From assembly GCF_020439865.1 (NCBI RefSeq), contig NZ_JAGRPF010000144.1:1-64000 (forward strand): a stretch of 64,000 nucleotides of DNA. The letters run 5' to 3'. Source of the DNA: Prosthecobacter sp. GTDB lineage: Bacteria; Verrucomicrobiota; Verrucomicrobiia; Verrucomicrobiales; Verrucomicrobiaceae. Positions within the stretch are counted from its first letter, which is position 1. The number at the start of each line of letters is the position of its first letter. Shown here in pieces: positions 25,106-34,100 of the stretch. Under the pieces are notes generated by a model. It worked only from the letters and a program-made list of their open reading frames with translations. It was not told the DNA's origin and searched no databases. The translations under genes were made by a program, and so were the position numbers.

Positions 25106-27322
25106 TCACTCCCCGCCCGCGACCTCGCGGTTCAGCGGTGTGTAGTGTTCGAGGTAGCCGATCATCATTTCGTCAAACGTCTGCTGGCCCCAGCGGACGT
25201 TTTTCGTTGGGTCGGGGTTTGCCGGATTGCCGGCGCTGTTGTCGAATACGGCGGTGATTTTGATGGTGGTGCCTCGCGGCAGAAAGCGGGGCTTGGCGTA
25301 GTCGTAGCGGAGCTGCCAGTTGAAGTCGTATTTGGGGATGTCGAGCAGCGTCTCGGTCTTCCCATCGGGTGAGATCGCCTCGAATTTGAACGCCTTCCCG
25401 CGCACGTGCATGTGGGCCATCCATGCCATGGCATTGATGTCCACGGGCAGCTTGCGCTGAGCCGTTTCCACGTGATTTGCGGCTCCAGCAGGGATGCTGA
25501 TGCGGGCGTTCGGCAGTGCGGTCGTATGAATGACGTATTTTGGCGGTTCCTTCGCGAAAAGCAGGCCCATGCGCATCGTGTCCTGCACGGCCTTGCCATT
25601 CGGTGTGTAGTGAATCTGAAAGCTCACCGTCGCTCCAGCCGGCAGTTTGCGTGCAAATCCTTCGGGATAGATCTGCTTCGTGTTGCCAGGCACGTAGGCG
25701 GCCCAGTAGCCTTCGGAGCCCTCATCGCCACCGCCGCGCACTTTGCGCCCTTTTTCATAGACGGAGACGATGACGTGATGCACGACCTGACGTTCGGTCG
25801 GCAGGATTTCATAACCGCGCACCCAGCGATCTTCCGGAAAGTCAGTGCTTACGGTCACGTGCTGGTAGGGCATCGTGCCCTCGGCCTTGATCGAAATCGG
25901 CTTCGCCGCTGCGATGATGGCGTCCGGCTTGCCAATGCTCCACTCACTCTGGAACTGGCGCGGCTTCGGCGCGTCAGCCACATCTCCCTTCGGACGATCG
26001 GATGCGAGCCAGGCGAGCAGGTCGGTGCGATCACGTTCCGACAGCGAACGATCATTGGCCCACGGCGAATGTGTCGCACCTTCAAGCGGCGCTGCGAACC
26101 ACGGAGGCATCGCGCCACGCTCCACCTGCTTGCGGATCATGCCTGCGTGCTCGGTCACCGCCTCGAACGAATCGAGCGCGAACGGACCCACGCCGCCTTC
26201 GTGATGACATTCCACGCAGTTTGCCTGCATGATGCGCGCGACGTCGCGATGATAGGTGACGTTCGTGCTGGCGACGGCGTTTTGAGCGGGCAAATCCAGC
26301 GCACAGCCCGGCGCGCTCGTCGCAGCGATCTCCGCCGGTTCGCCTCGCAGCATCGCGGCGACCGCATCACGCAGGTAATGATGTTGCGGCTGATCTTTGC
26401 TGTAGCCGAGACCGTACTGGTCGTTCAAAGCACCGCGATAAACGAGCGTACGCGAAGAATCGAGAAGGAAGACTTCCGTGGTCGTGGTCGCAGCCAGCGT
26501 CTGCGCGAGTTTGCTATCGGCATCGAGCGCCACTTTCGACTTCAAGCCACGGTCGGCGATGAACTTGGCGATCTCGTCGTTCTTCTGACATGGGGGCGCA
26601 TTGACCAGCAAAACATGCAGCCCCTGCTCTTTCAGGTCGGATTCCAAACGTGCCGTTTCAGGCGCCAACTTGCCGCTGATCGGGCAGGTAGAGCTGAACA
26701 GGGCGATTACGAGACCATTCTTTCCAGCAGCGCCACTCAGTTTGATTTCTGATCCATCTAGTGCTTTCAGCGCGAGATCCTCCACCATGCGACCGACGCC
26801 GTGTTCGCTGCCTTTCAGAAACAATGGCGCTTCTTTGAAGGACGGATCCTCGCTCGCTGGCTTGATCGGATCTCCACTGGTTGGCATTTGACCTCCCGCC
26901 CCCCGCTTGCGCAGACTGGCGAGTGTTTTGACGGCCTCGTCCAGCGTCACGCTGCCGTCTTTGTCAGTGTCGAGACCATTGAACCACTTCTTGTTCGGCA
27001 ATTCATCCTCGGTGAGCGTCCCATCGCCGTTTTTATCCAGGCGCTTGAACAGGCTGCCTGTGTCCGAACCACCGACGAGATTCTGAGCCTTACGCACGCT
27101 CTTCAGCGCCTCGTCGCGGGTCAGCATGCCGTTCTTGTCGGCATCGAGCATTCTTAAATAGGCGGCGCTGTTCATCTCGTCGCCGCTGATGACACCGTCG
27201 CTGTTCTTGTCGAATGCTTTGAACTTCTCATCGAACTCCGTGAGCTGCACCTGGGCGCGCAGGCCAATGGCGGAAACGGCCAGCACAACGCCGCCGAGGA
27301 GAATGAAGCCAAGTTTTTTCAT
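25106..27322 (-). CDS. Secreted EF-hand / redoxin / cytochrome / copper-monooxygenase-like multidomain protein
   Basis: A 738-residue secreted protein starting at the ATG at 27322 (MKKLGFILLGGVVLAVSAIG). Four EF-hand loops are visible at about 38-49 (DKNSDGVISGDE), 60-71 (DADKNGMLTRDE), 96-107 (DKNGDGTLTEDE) and 118-129 (DTDKDGSVTLDE). A thioredoxin/AhpC-type domain follows (about 178-335) with one Cys in STCPISGK, then a CVECH heme-type site (369-373) and a C-terminal region (about 450-735) resembling type-II copper monooxygenases (RQVVHHVIVSVYEKG, AHMHVRGKAF). Possible roles are periplasmic redox or lytic chemistry with Ca2+ binding. PVC genomes carry related layouts; the substrate is unknown. 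Confidence 0.88.
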   Translation of the reverse strand: MKKLGFILLGGVVLAVSAIGLRAQVQLTEFDEKFKAFDKNSDGVISGDEMNSAAYLRMLDADKNGMLTRDEALKSVRKAQNLVGGSDTGSLFKRLDKNGDGTLTEDELPNKKWFNGLDTDKDGSVTLDEAVKTLASLRKRGAGGQMPTSGDPIKPASEDPSFKEAPLFLKGSEHGVGRMVEDLALKALDGSEIKLSGAAGKNGLVIALFSSTCPISGKLAPETARLESDLKEQGLHVLLVNAPPCQKNDEIAKFIADRGLKSKVALDADSKLAQTLAATTTTEVFLLDSSRTLVYRGALNDQYGLGYSKDQPQHHYLRDAVAAMLRGEPAEIAATSAPGCALDLPAQNAVASTNVTYHRDVARIMQANCVECHHEGGVGPFALDSFEAVTEHAGMIRKQVERGAMPPWFAAPLEGATHSPWANDRSLSERDRTDLLAWLASDRPKGDVADAPKPRQFQSEWSIGKPDAIIAAAKPISIKAEGTMPYQHVTVSTDFPEDRWVRGYEILPTERQVVHHVIVSVYEKGRKVRGGGDEGSEGYWAAYVPGNTKQIYPEGFARKLPAGATVSFQIHYTPNGKAVQDTMRMGLLFAKEPPKYVIHTTALPNARISIPAGAANHVETAQRKLPVDINAMAWMAHMHVRGKAFKFEAISPDGKTETLLDIPKYDFNWQLRYDYAKPRFLPRGTTIKITAVFDNSAGNPANPDPTKNVRWGQQTFDEMMIGYLEHYTPLNREVAGGE

Positions 27323-27443
27323 GGAGTAGGGAGTGTGAACTCGATCTGTGACCGGAAGTTTCCTGCCGTATGACAGGATCATCCAGTCAAAATCGCACCT
27401 GGGCGATTGACGCCGCGGTTCCCGTCCGTTTGAATCGGCCTCG

Positions 27444-28391
27444 ATGAACAACCGTATCCTCTCCCTCCTGTCCGTCATGGCCCTCGCCGGCAGCGCCGCC
27501 GCCGAAGTCGCTTATGAATTCGTCCCGAACTTCATCACCCCGCCTCCCGGCAAGGAAACCATCGGCAACGGCCACGGCGAAATTGGCGTGGACTCTTCTG
27601 GCAAAATCTATGTGAGCGTCCAGGACAAGGACGCTGGCATTCAGGTCTATGGGACGGACGGCAAATTCATCAAAGCACTGCCACTCCCTCCCTCGCTCCA
27701 CGGATTTGTGATCCGCAAGGACGATGGAGGCGAGTTCATCTTCGCCGCCGTCTTGGGCGAGCAAAAGGTCATCAAATGCGATCTCGAAGGCCAGGTGCTC
27801 ATGACGATCCCGACGAGCGAATTCCCCGCCGACAAGGTCGGCAAGGGCCTCAAGCTCACCAACTGCGACGTCGCTCCAAATGGTGACATTTATGTCGTCG
27901 ACGGCTACGGCCAGAGCCACATCTTCATCTTCAGCCGCGAAGGCAAGTTCAAGGCTGTCTTCGGTGGCCCGGGCGAACCTCTGAAGCTCGCCAATGCGCA
28001 CAAGATCTTCATCGACAAGCGCTTCGAACCCGCCCGCGTCATGATCTGCGACCGCGGACACAAGCGCATGCTGCACACCGACCTCGCCGGCAACTTCATC
28101 GGCGAAATTGCCGCTGAAATGCGCAATCCGAGTTCCGCCAGCTTCCATGGCGACCTGATGTGCGTGGCCGAAATCGCCGGCAACGTCAGCGTTTGGGACA
28201 AGGACAACAAGCGCGTCGCCGACCTCGGCACCAGCCCGAAACCGACCAACACGCCAAAGATCGAGCCTAAAGACTGGCAGCAGGGCATCGTGACGAGCCC
28301 GCACGGCATCACTTTCGACAACGACGGCAACATTCTCGAAACCGAATGGAACCAGTGGGGCCGCGTGCTGCGCTGGAACGTCAAGAAATGA
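27444..28391 (+). CDS. Secreted NHL-type six-bladed propeller
   Basis: A 315-residue protein with a signal peptide (MNNRILSLLSVMALAGSAAAE) and NHL-like repeats such as GEIGVDSSGKIYVSVQ, NCDVAPNGDIYVVDG and HGITFDNDGNILETEW. NHL propellers often bind proteins, peptides or sugars; a few are enzymes (peptidyl-amidoglycolate lyase type). It is divergent from the copper-monooxygenase-like gene (121 bases), which is notable because eukaryotic amidating enzymes pair the same two folds. No direct evidence links them. It overlaps the next gene by 4 bases (ATGA). Confidence 0.82.
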   Translation: MNNRILSLLSVMALAGSAAAEVAYEFVPNFITPPPGKETIGNGHGEIGVDSSGKIYVSVQDKDAGIQVYGTDGKFIKALPLPPSLHGFVIRKDDGGEFIFAAVLGEQKVIKCDLEGQVLMTIPTSEFPADKVGKGLKLTNCDVAPNGDIYVVDGYGQSHIFIFSREGKFKAVFGGPGEPLKLANAHKIFIDKRFEPARVMICDRGHKRMLHTDLAGNFIGEIAAEMRNPSSASFHGDLMCVAEIAGNVSVWDKDNKRVADLGTSPKPTNTPKIEPKDWQQGIVTSPHGITFDNDGNILETEWNQWGRVLRWNVKK

Positions 28392-29017
28392 TGCGCCGGG
28401 CGCGATCCATCCTCATTCTCGCCGCAGGGGGAGCCGTTCTGGCCCCCCTGTGTGCTTTGGGGCATGGTTCAGAGTTTCTCAGCGCCAAGCTCACCCTGCT
28501 ACCGGATGCTGAGGTGCGGCTGGATGTGACGGCAGACTTCGGTGGCAATCCGCTGATCTCCGACGAATCGACCGCTCGCTCGGCACTTGCTGATCCGGTC
28601 CGCTTGAACGTGGAGGGCCATCTGGTGGCTCTTTCGGATGTGACGGAACCCTCCGTTTCCCAGCATCAAAACTGGACTGAGTTCGCCCCAGCCTCCTACC
28701 TGCCTTCCGACACGGAAGCGCAGGAACATCAATTAATCACCACCACATGGAGCTGGCGCAGCGAGACGCCGGAGATCGTATTTGAGATGCCCAAGGGCAA
28801 GATCCATGACGTGCTTCTCTGGACTCGAGATGAAGCTGCCCCTGCCGCGCCCCCGAAATGGATGCTCCTGCTCGCAGGTGACAAATCAAAGGCCATCTCA
28901 GTCCACTGGACGCCTTGGTGGCGTCGCTGGCAGACAGTGATGGCCTCGTCGTTTCTCGTTTTCGCGATCGGTTACTTCGTCTCGCGGAACTTCACCTTAC
29001 GCCAGCGCACGCTGTAG
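28388..29017 (+). CDS. Secreted/membrane-anchored protein of unknown function
   Basis: A 209-residue protein coupled by an ATGA overlap to the NHL propeller. It has a signal peptide (RSILILAAGGAVLAPLCALG) and a C-terminal transmembrane segment (VMASSFLVFAIGYFVS) followed by a short basic tail, so it should be anchored at its C-terminus with the beta-rich middle outside. The mature part begins HGSEFLSAKLTLLPDAEV. The tail overlaps the DUF1080 gene on the other strand by 46 bases. I do not recognise the family. Confidence 0.72.
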   Translation: MMRRARSILILAAGGAVLAPLCALGHGSEFLSAKLTLLPDAEVRLDVTADFGGNPLISDESTARSALADPVRLNVEGHLVALSDVTEPSVSQHQNWTEFAPASYLPSDTEAQEHQLITTTWSWRSETPEIVFEMPKGKIHDVLLWTRDEAAPAAPPKWMLLLAGDKSKAISVHWTPWWRRWQTVMASSFLVFAIGYFVSRNFTLRQRTL

Positions 29018-29676
29018 GGGCCGGTGCCCTTCTTGATCCCGTGCACCTGGAAGCCGATGTAGCCTTCGGGATCGCCGGGCTGGGTGAAGTCGGCGGTCTT
29101 CACGCCATTGACGAAGCTCTGATAGTGATCGCCCTTCACCACGATGCGGTAGTGGTTCCACTCGCCTTTTTTGAAAGCTGCCTTCGCGTCGTCGGTGCGC
29201 ACGGCTTCCGTCTTCGTCAAAATGCTCCACCAGGTGCCGCGACGAGCTTCGTCGTAGAAATCACCGGCGGTGCCATTGATTGCAATCTCGCACTGCGGAC
29301 CAAAGAGACGGCCGGGTGGATTCGGTTTGCCGCTCTTGCTGCCTTCAGGCGCCGGATCGCCCTCTTTCGCGATGTGGCTGCGAACCTGCACGCCGGAGTT
29401 GAGTTCGTCGTCCACGTTCACCTCAAATTCGAGTTCGAAGTCCTTGAAAGGGCCGATGGCGAGAAACGAGTTCGGGCTTCCATCGGTCGTGGTGCCGATG
29501 AGCACCCCGTTTTCGACCTTGTAGGTGGCCTGTCCGCTGATGATCTGACCGCCTTGGAGCGAGCCGTCGGCAAACCAGTATTGCCAGTCCGGACCGGAAT
29601 CCTGGGCCTGCAGGGTGAAAAACGCGGTGGTGAAAATGGCAGCAGCCGATAGGGAGGCGATAAGTCGGGTTTTCAT
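28972..29676 (-). CDS. DUF1080 (3-keto-disaccharide hydrolase-like) protein
   Basis: A 234-residue secreted protein; signal peptide MKTRLIASLSAAAIFTTAFF. The domain is a concanavalin-like beta sandwich of the DUF1080 family: WFADGSLQGGQIISG, VENGVLIGTTTDGSPNSFL, FELEFEVNVDDELNSGVQVR, GEWNHYRIVVKGDHYQSFVNG, GYIGFQVHG. Some relatives hydrolyse 3-keto-disaccharides; others have no known activity. The ATG at 29676 is chosen because it begins the signal peptide. The open frame extends upstream to 29718. Confidence 0.86.
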   Translation of the reverse strand: MKTRLIASLSAAAIFTTAFFTLQAQDSGPDWQYWFADGSLQGGQIISGQATYKVENGVLIGTTTDGSPNSFLAIGPFKDFELEFEVNVDDELNSGVQVRSHIAKEGDPAPEGSKSGKPNPPGRLFGPQCEIAINGTAGDFYDEARRGTWWSILTKTEAVRTDDAKAAFKKGEWNHYRIVVKGDHYQSFVNGVKTADFTQPGDPEGYIGFQVHGIKKGTGPYSVRWRKVKFRETK

Positions 29677-29801
29677 AAAGACAGGCCACTCTGAACGGGC
29701 AGAGGCAGAGTTTTCCATCGAAAAGTCCAGTTTATTTAAGAATACTTAACTAAATCAGGGATTTTAACCGGGTAAAAACCTCAAATAAATGGAAACCAAC
29801 C

Positions 29802-29830
29802 TTGACCGTTTGGCCAAGTTGGAGTTAAAA
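29802..29830 (+). promoter_or_regulatory. Candidate sigma-70-type promoter
   Basis: TTGACC (29802-29807) and TTAAAA (29825-29830) are separated by 17 bases and lie 26 bases before the ATG at 29857, inside an A/T-rich stretch (29677-29856) unlike the flanking DNA. The -10 match is poor. Verrucomicrobial promoter consensus is not well known. Confidence 0.3.
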
Positions 29831-29856
29831 CCTGATTATTACCCGATTATTATTGG

Positions 29857-30108
29857 ATGGCCCGCCCCTCAAACACCTTCGATTCACTCTCGCTGACGAT
29901 CGCGGTCACCCCGCAGATCAAGCAGTATCTCGAAGACATGACCTTGAAGGGCACGTTTGGCAGCAGCCCCGCCGAGGCGGCGAGGATGCTTCTGAGCAAT
30001 GGGATCGATGCCATGTTGAACTCGGGTGCTTTGGAAAGACGCAAATGGGCGCTCAAGGACGGGGAACTCGTCCTGGTCGCGCCCGACCAACCTGCCCTCA
30101 CATCATGA
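29857..30108 (+). CDS. Small protein, possibly ribbon-helix-helix-like
   Basis: An 83-residue protein. A short N-terminal strand-like stretch (SLSLTIAVTP) is followed by helices (QIKQYLEDMTLKGTFGSSPA and EAARMLLSNGIDAML). This beta-alpha-alpha order is compatible with a CopG/Arc-type DNA-binding fold, but the match is by shape only. Its stop overlaps the next gene's ATG (ATGA), so the pair is coupled. It is preceded by an AT-rich leader with a possible promoter. Confidence 0.6.
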   Translation: MARPSNTFDSLSLTIAVTPQIKQYLEDMTLKGTFGSSPAEAARMLLSNGIDAMLNSGALERRKWALKDGELVLVAPDQPALTS

Positions 30109-30311
30109 CCCTGCAACTCGATCCTCACGCCGACACGACCGTCTTCTCCACCCTCGTCGAAGTCGAAATGACCGACACGGACCGCAGCCTCAAGGGCAAC
30201 TGGAAATCCGAAACCCGCCTCTCAATGCTCTCGCACGAAATCACCCGCTACATGCCGGAACTCGCCGCCATGCTCGCAAGCAGCGGCAGGCGGAAGATGA
30301 TGGCGGCCTGA
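30105..30311 (+). CDS. Small protein of unknown function, coupled to 29857
   Basis: A 68-residue protein whose ATG overlaps the previous stop. It is acidic at the start (MTLQLDPHADTTVFSTLVEV) and amphipathic later (SHEITRYMPELAAMLASSGR). The two-gene arrangement resembles small regulator pairs, but it lacks recognisable toxin motifs. The upstream open frame to 29853 is excluded because it overlaps the preceding gene. Confidence 0.5.
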   Translation: MTLQLDPHADTTVFSTLVEVEMTDTDRSLKGNWKSETRLSMLSHEITRYMPELAAMLASSGRRKMMAA

Positions 30312-30407
30312 TCTGACTGCCGCCCAAACGAATTGGCACGATGAAAAGGGCGTGAGGTTTCACTTCCAATCCGTCAGGCATTTATGGCACGCTGTGCCTG
30401 CTTCGAA

Positions 30408-31136
30408 ATGCCTCTGGAATCAACGCCCTCTCTCAAGCCCGCGACGTTTCACACCACACGCTGGACGCGCGTTTGTCTGGCCAAGTCAGACACAGACGAC
30501 GGTCGCGAAGCGCTGGCGGATCTTTGCGACGCCTATTACGAACCGGTGCTGGCGTTCCTCCGTTGTGAGCTTCGCAATGCCGATGCAGCGCGGGAAATGA
30601 GCCATGCCTTCTTTGCCGAAATGCTCGGCAACGGAGCAATCGGCGGTGCAGATCGCACCCGCGGGCGGTTCCGCTCCTACCTGCTCGGCGCGGTGAAGCA
30701 TTTTATGGCGCGACGGCGCGAATCCGCGGGCCGCATGAAGCGCGGAAGTGGCCTTGAATTACTTTCGTTGGATCATGAGGAAGCAATTGAAGTCGCCGAT
30801 GCACGCCAAGGCACACCGGATGCGGAATTCGACCGCCAATGGGCCGTCACTGTGCTCGCTCGGGGGCTCGAAGCTCTGCACCTCGAGTGTGTTGCAGAAA
30901 ACCGCGAGACGTTCTTCGAATCCGTGAAGCCGCTGCTGACCGGTGATGGCGCTTATGGCGATCAGGCTGCGCTGGCGACGGCCTGCGGAATGAATCTGGA
31001 CGCATTTCGCATGGCGGTGCATCGATTGAAGAAACGCCTGCGGCAGTGCGTGAAGGCGGAGGTCGCCGGCACTCTGGATGATCCTGCGATGGTGCAGGAG
31101 GAAATGCAAAGCCTCTTCGCCGCGCTCGGCGGATAA
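30408..31136 (+). CDS. ECF-type RNA polymerase sigma factor
   Basis: About 242 residues (start at 30408; an ATG at 30384 is possible). The opening FHTTRWTRVCLA and the region-2-like helix LADLCDAYYEPVLAFLRCEL are typical of the long ECF sigma factors common in Planctomycetes and Verrucomicrobia. The later part MNLDAFRMAVHRLKKRLRQCV corresponds to region 4. No anti-sigma factor is adjacent. The Ser/Thr kinase 42 bases downstream on the same strand is the usual partner in this group, so phosphorylation may control the sigma factor. Confidence 0.88.
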   Translation: MPLESTPSLKPATFHTTRWTRVCLAKSDTDDGREALADLCDAYYEPVLAFLRCELRNADAAREMSHAFFAEMLGNGAIGGADRTRGRFRSYLLGAVKHFMARRRESAGRMKRGSGLELLSLDHEEAIEVADARQGTPDAEFDRQWAVTVLARGLEALHLECVAENRETFFESVKPLLTGDGAYGDQAALATACGMNLDAFRMAVHRLKKRLRQCVKAEVAGTLDDPAMVQEEMQSLFAALGG

Positions 31137-31178
31137 AAAGTCCGTTATGATTCTCCCGCAACGCATCAGGACAACGGC

Positions 31179-34100
31179 ATGAGCGAATCCTCCTCCAAAC
31201 AATGCCCTCAATGCGGAGCCGACATGCCGGTCAGCACGGATGGCCTTTGTCCACGCTGCCTGATGGCCCAAATCGTCGAGCCAACGCAGGACGGTGGTCC
31301 GAACAACGCTGCTCTGCCGCCGCTGACCCCGGAGGAACTCGCGCCGCACTTCCCTCAGCTCGAAATTCTCGAATGCCTCGGTCGCGGCGGCATGGGCGTT
31401 GTCTACAAAGCGCGGCAGAAATCGCTGAACCGCCTCGTCGCGCTCAAACTGCTCGCACCGGAGCGTGCGGACGATCCGCAGTTTGCCGCGCGTTTTGAGA
31501 AAGAGGCGCATGCGCTTGCCGCGCTGAATCATCCGCACATCGTCGCCGTGCATGACTTCGGGCAGGCGGGCGGGTTTTACTACATTCTGATGGAGTTCGT
31601 CGATGGCGTGAATCTGCGCCAACTGCTGCAGACGAAAAAGCTCACGCCAAAGGAGGCGCTCAGCATCGTGCCACCCGTGTGCGACGCGCTCCAATGCGCG
31701 CACGACCACGGCATCTTGCATCGCGACATTAAGCCGGAGAACCTGCTCATCGACAAGGCGGGCGTGGTGAAGATCGCGGACTTCGGCATCGCGAAAATCA
31801 TTGAGCGAGATGCGGGCCGTGGCGACGCTGACGACGAAATCACCGGGGAACTGCGCACCTCACCGCAAGGCACGCCCGACTACGCTGCGCCCGAGCAGCA
31901 GAACGGCACCGCCGACCATCGCGCGGACATCTACAGCCTCGGCGTCGTGCTTTATGAAATGCTCACCGGAGAGCGCCCCAAGGACAAGATCGAGGCACCG
32001 TCGAAACGTGTGCAGGTGGACATCCGCATCGACGAGATCGTGCTGCGCGCACTCGAAAAGGCCCCCGAACTGCGCTTTGCCACCGCCGCGGAATTTCGCA
32101 CGCAGGTAGAGGCACTTTCTTCATCCCCTGACAAGCCGAACGAAGCCGGAGCACGTCGTGCTGTGTGGCGCGCGTTGCTGTTGTTTGCCCTGGCACTGCT
32201 GATACCGACCACCGGCTGGATGATTCACAGCCGAAACATGCAGGCCGCGACCGCAGAACGCATAGCGAGGATCCGACAGATTCAAAGCCAGGTGGTCATG
32301 CTCAACCAGCGCATCGGAGACGCCAATGCTTCGGCTGGAAGGGCGGCCGCACGCGCCGGCAACGATGCGGAGCGCGAGGAGACGCGCGACCATGCCCGCG
32401 AGGAACAAGCGATGCACCAGAAGCGCGCAGACCAGCTTCAGAAAGAGCTGGATCAAGCTTCGGACTCTTTAATGCGGCTGTCACATCCTTCCGCTTCGAG
32501 GCCGTGGGGGGGCATTCTCTCCGCGCTGGCAGGTCTTCTGTGTGCGATTTCGGGATGGCAGATGTTAAGAAGAATGCAAAGCGGTCAGATCGGCCGAAGG
32601 CCATCGACAAGTATCGCCGCTGCGGTGACCACCACTCTGAGCTACGTGTCACTGGCGTTTGTTTTCCTGTTGATTCGGCTGCCCATTGGAATGCTGGAGG
32701 CCGTGATCTTGCTGGTGCTGGCGGGAGGCGTGCTGGTGTTTGCAAGAGGGGCGCTGCGAACAAAGACCACGCCAGCGACCGGCTGGCTGCGCGGGCTGTC
32801 CGTGGTAGCATTCGGACTCTCGATTCCGGCGCTGTTTCTGGCTTACTTCAGCATGGGATCGCTTCTCTCTGAATCCGGAGGCTGGCATCCTCAACCCACA
32901 GAGGCGATTTTCTTTCAACTGGTCTGGCTGGGTGCCATACTTCTTCCATGGTCAGGGATCACTCTGTGGCGTTCTTCACGGCCTGCACAGCAGCGCGTGT
33001 CCGGATGCCTTGCGGTGTTTTTGATGGCCGGGCTCGTCGCATCGATCGGCATGCTGGTTTTGACATTCCTTTACTGGGCTGCCGAGGCACCGGGACCACG
33101 TTTGGAGGTATCGTGTCAGCTTCACAATGTGCGAAAAAACGTGGTCATCGTCGAAGCACAGGTGCGTGCTTCGGAGGGCGCTGGACAGGTCGGCTTCGAG
33201 ATGGTGGGAGCGGACACTCCGTTGGAGGTCGTCAACGAAGCCCGATCAGCACTACGGGGCGGCGACGAGGTGATCGTCTCTTCGTCAAAGACAGCTCCGA
33301 CTCCGGTCATAAGCCTTCTGCCCAATCGCGGCCGGGTACATGTGGGATTTGTCCTGCCAGACGAAGCCGCCGCGGACAAGGCACGGCGTGCCTTCAAAAG
33401 CCCGGTCACCATTCATTTACCCCCGAAGGATGACATGCCGCAACGCGCGGAGTTGTTTGCCGTTATTTTGGACTCAGGCGAAGTCATTCGCGCGACCTTG
33501 ACCCTGGGACGCCCTGAAGCTGAGCATGAAGCGGTGATGCCTGTGGATAAGACGGCGGCTCCAAAGACCGCTGATGCCGAATTTCCCGTCGGAGCGCACG
33601 TCAGTCGAAACAATCACACCGTCCTAGCCACTCACGACAAGGCCGAGACGGCACTGCACCATGTCTTCTACTTCGCGGGAAGTTTTGGCACGACATCGAC
33701 CAGTACACAGAACCTCGCGACCAGAAGCTGGGTAGACGCAGGTTCGATCAAACTGTCAAACGGCCGCACTTTTGGCTTCCGCCGCGAGTCGGGTTATCCT
33801 GACGAATTCACCATCAACGGCACCACTTTTGACTTGCGCAAAGGACGGGTCATGGAACTTCGGGACGACGGCTCGATCGAGCAATTAGGCTTGTTTCCTG
33901 AACTTGCTGTGGCCCGTTCACCCGATGAGCTCGCATCGCTCGTTGAGAAAGAGCGGATGAAAAAAGCCAACTCCAAAACCACCTCGATCAACGGCACCAT
34001 GAACGACGACGATCTCAAACAACTCTCCTGGCACGAGTTTGATCAGACGAAAGGCAAATACTGGCGCGAACTGGCAGATGCAAGGCGGTTCAGGGAGGCG

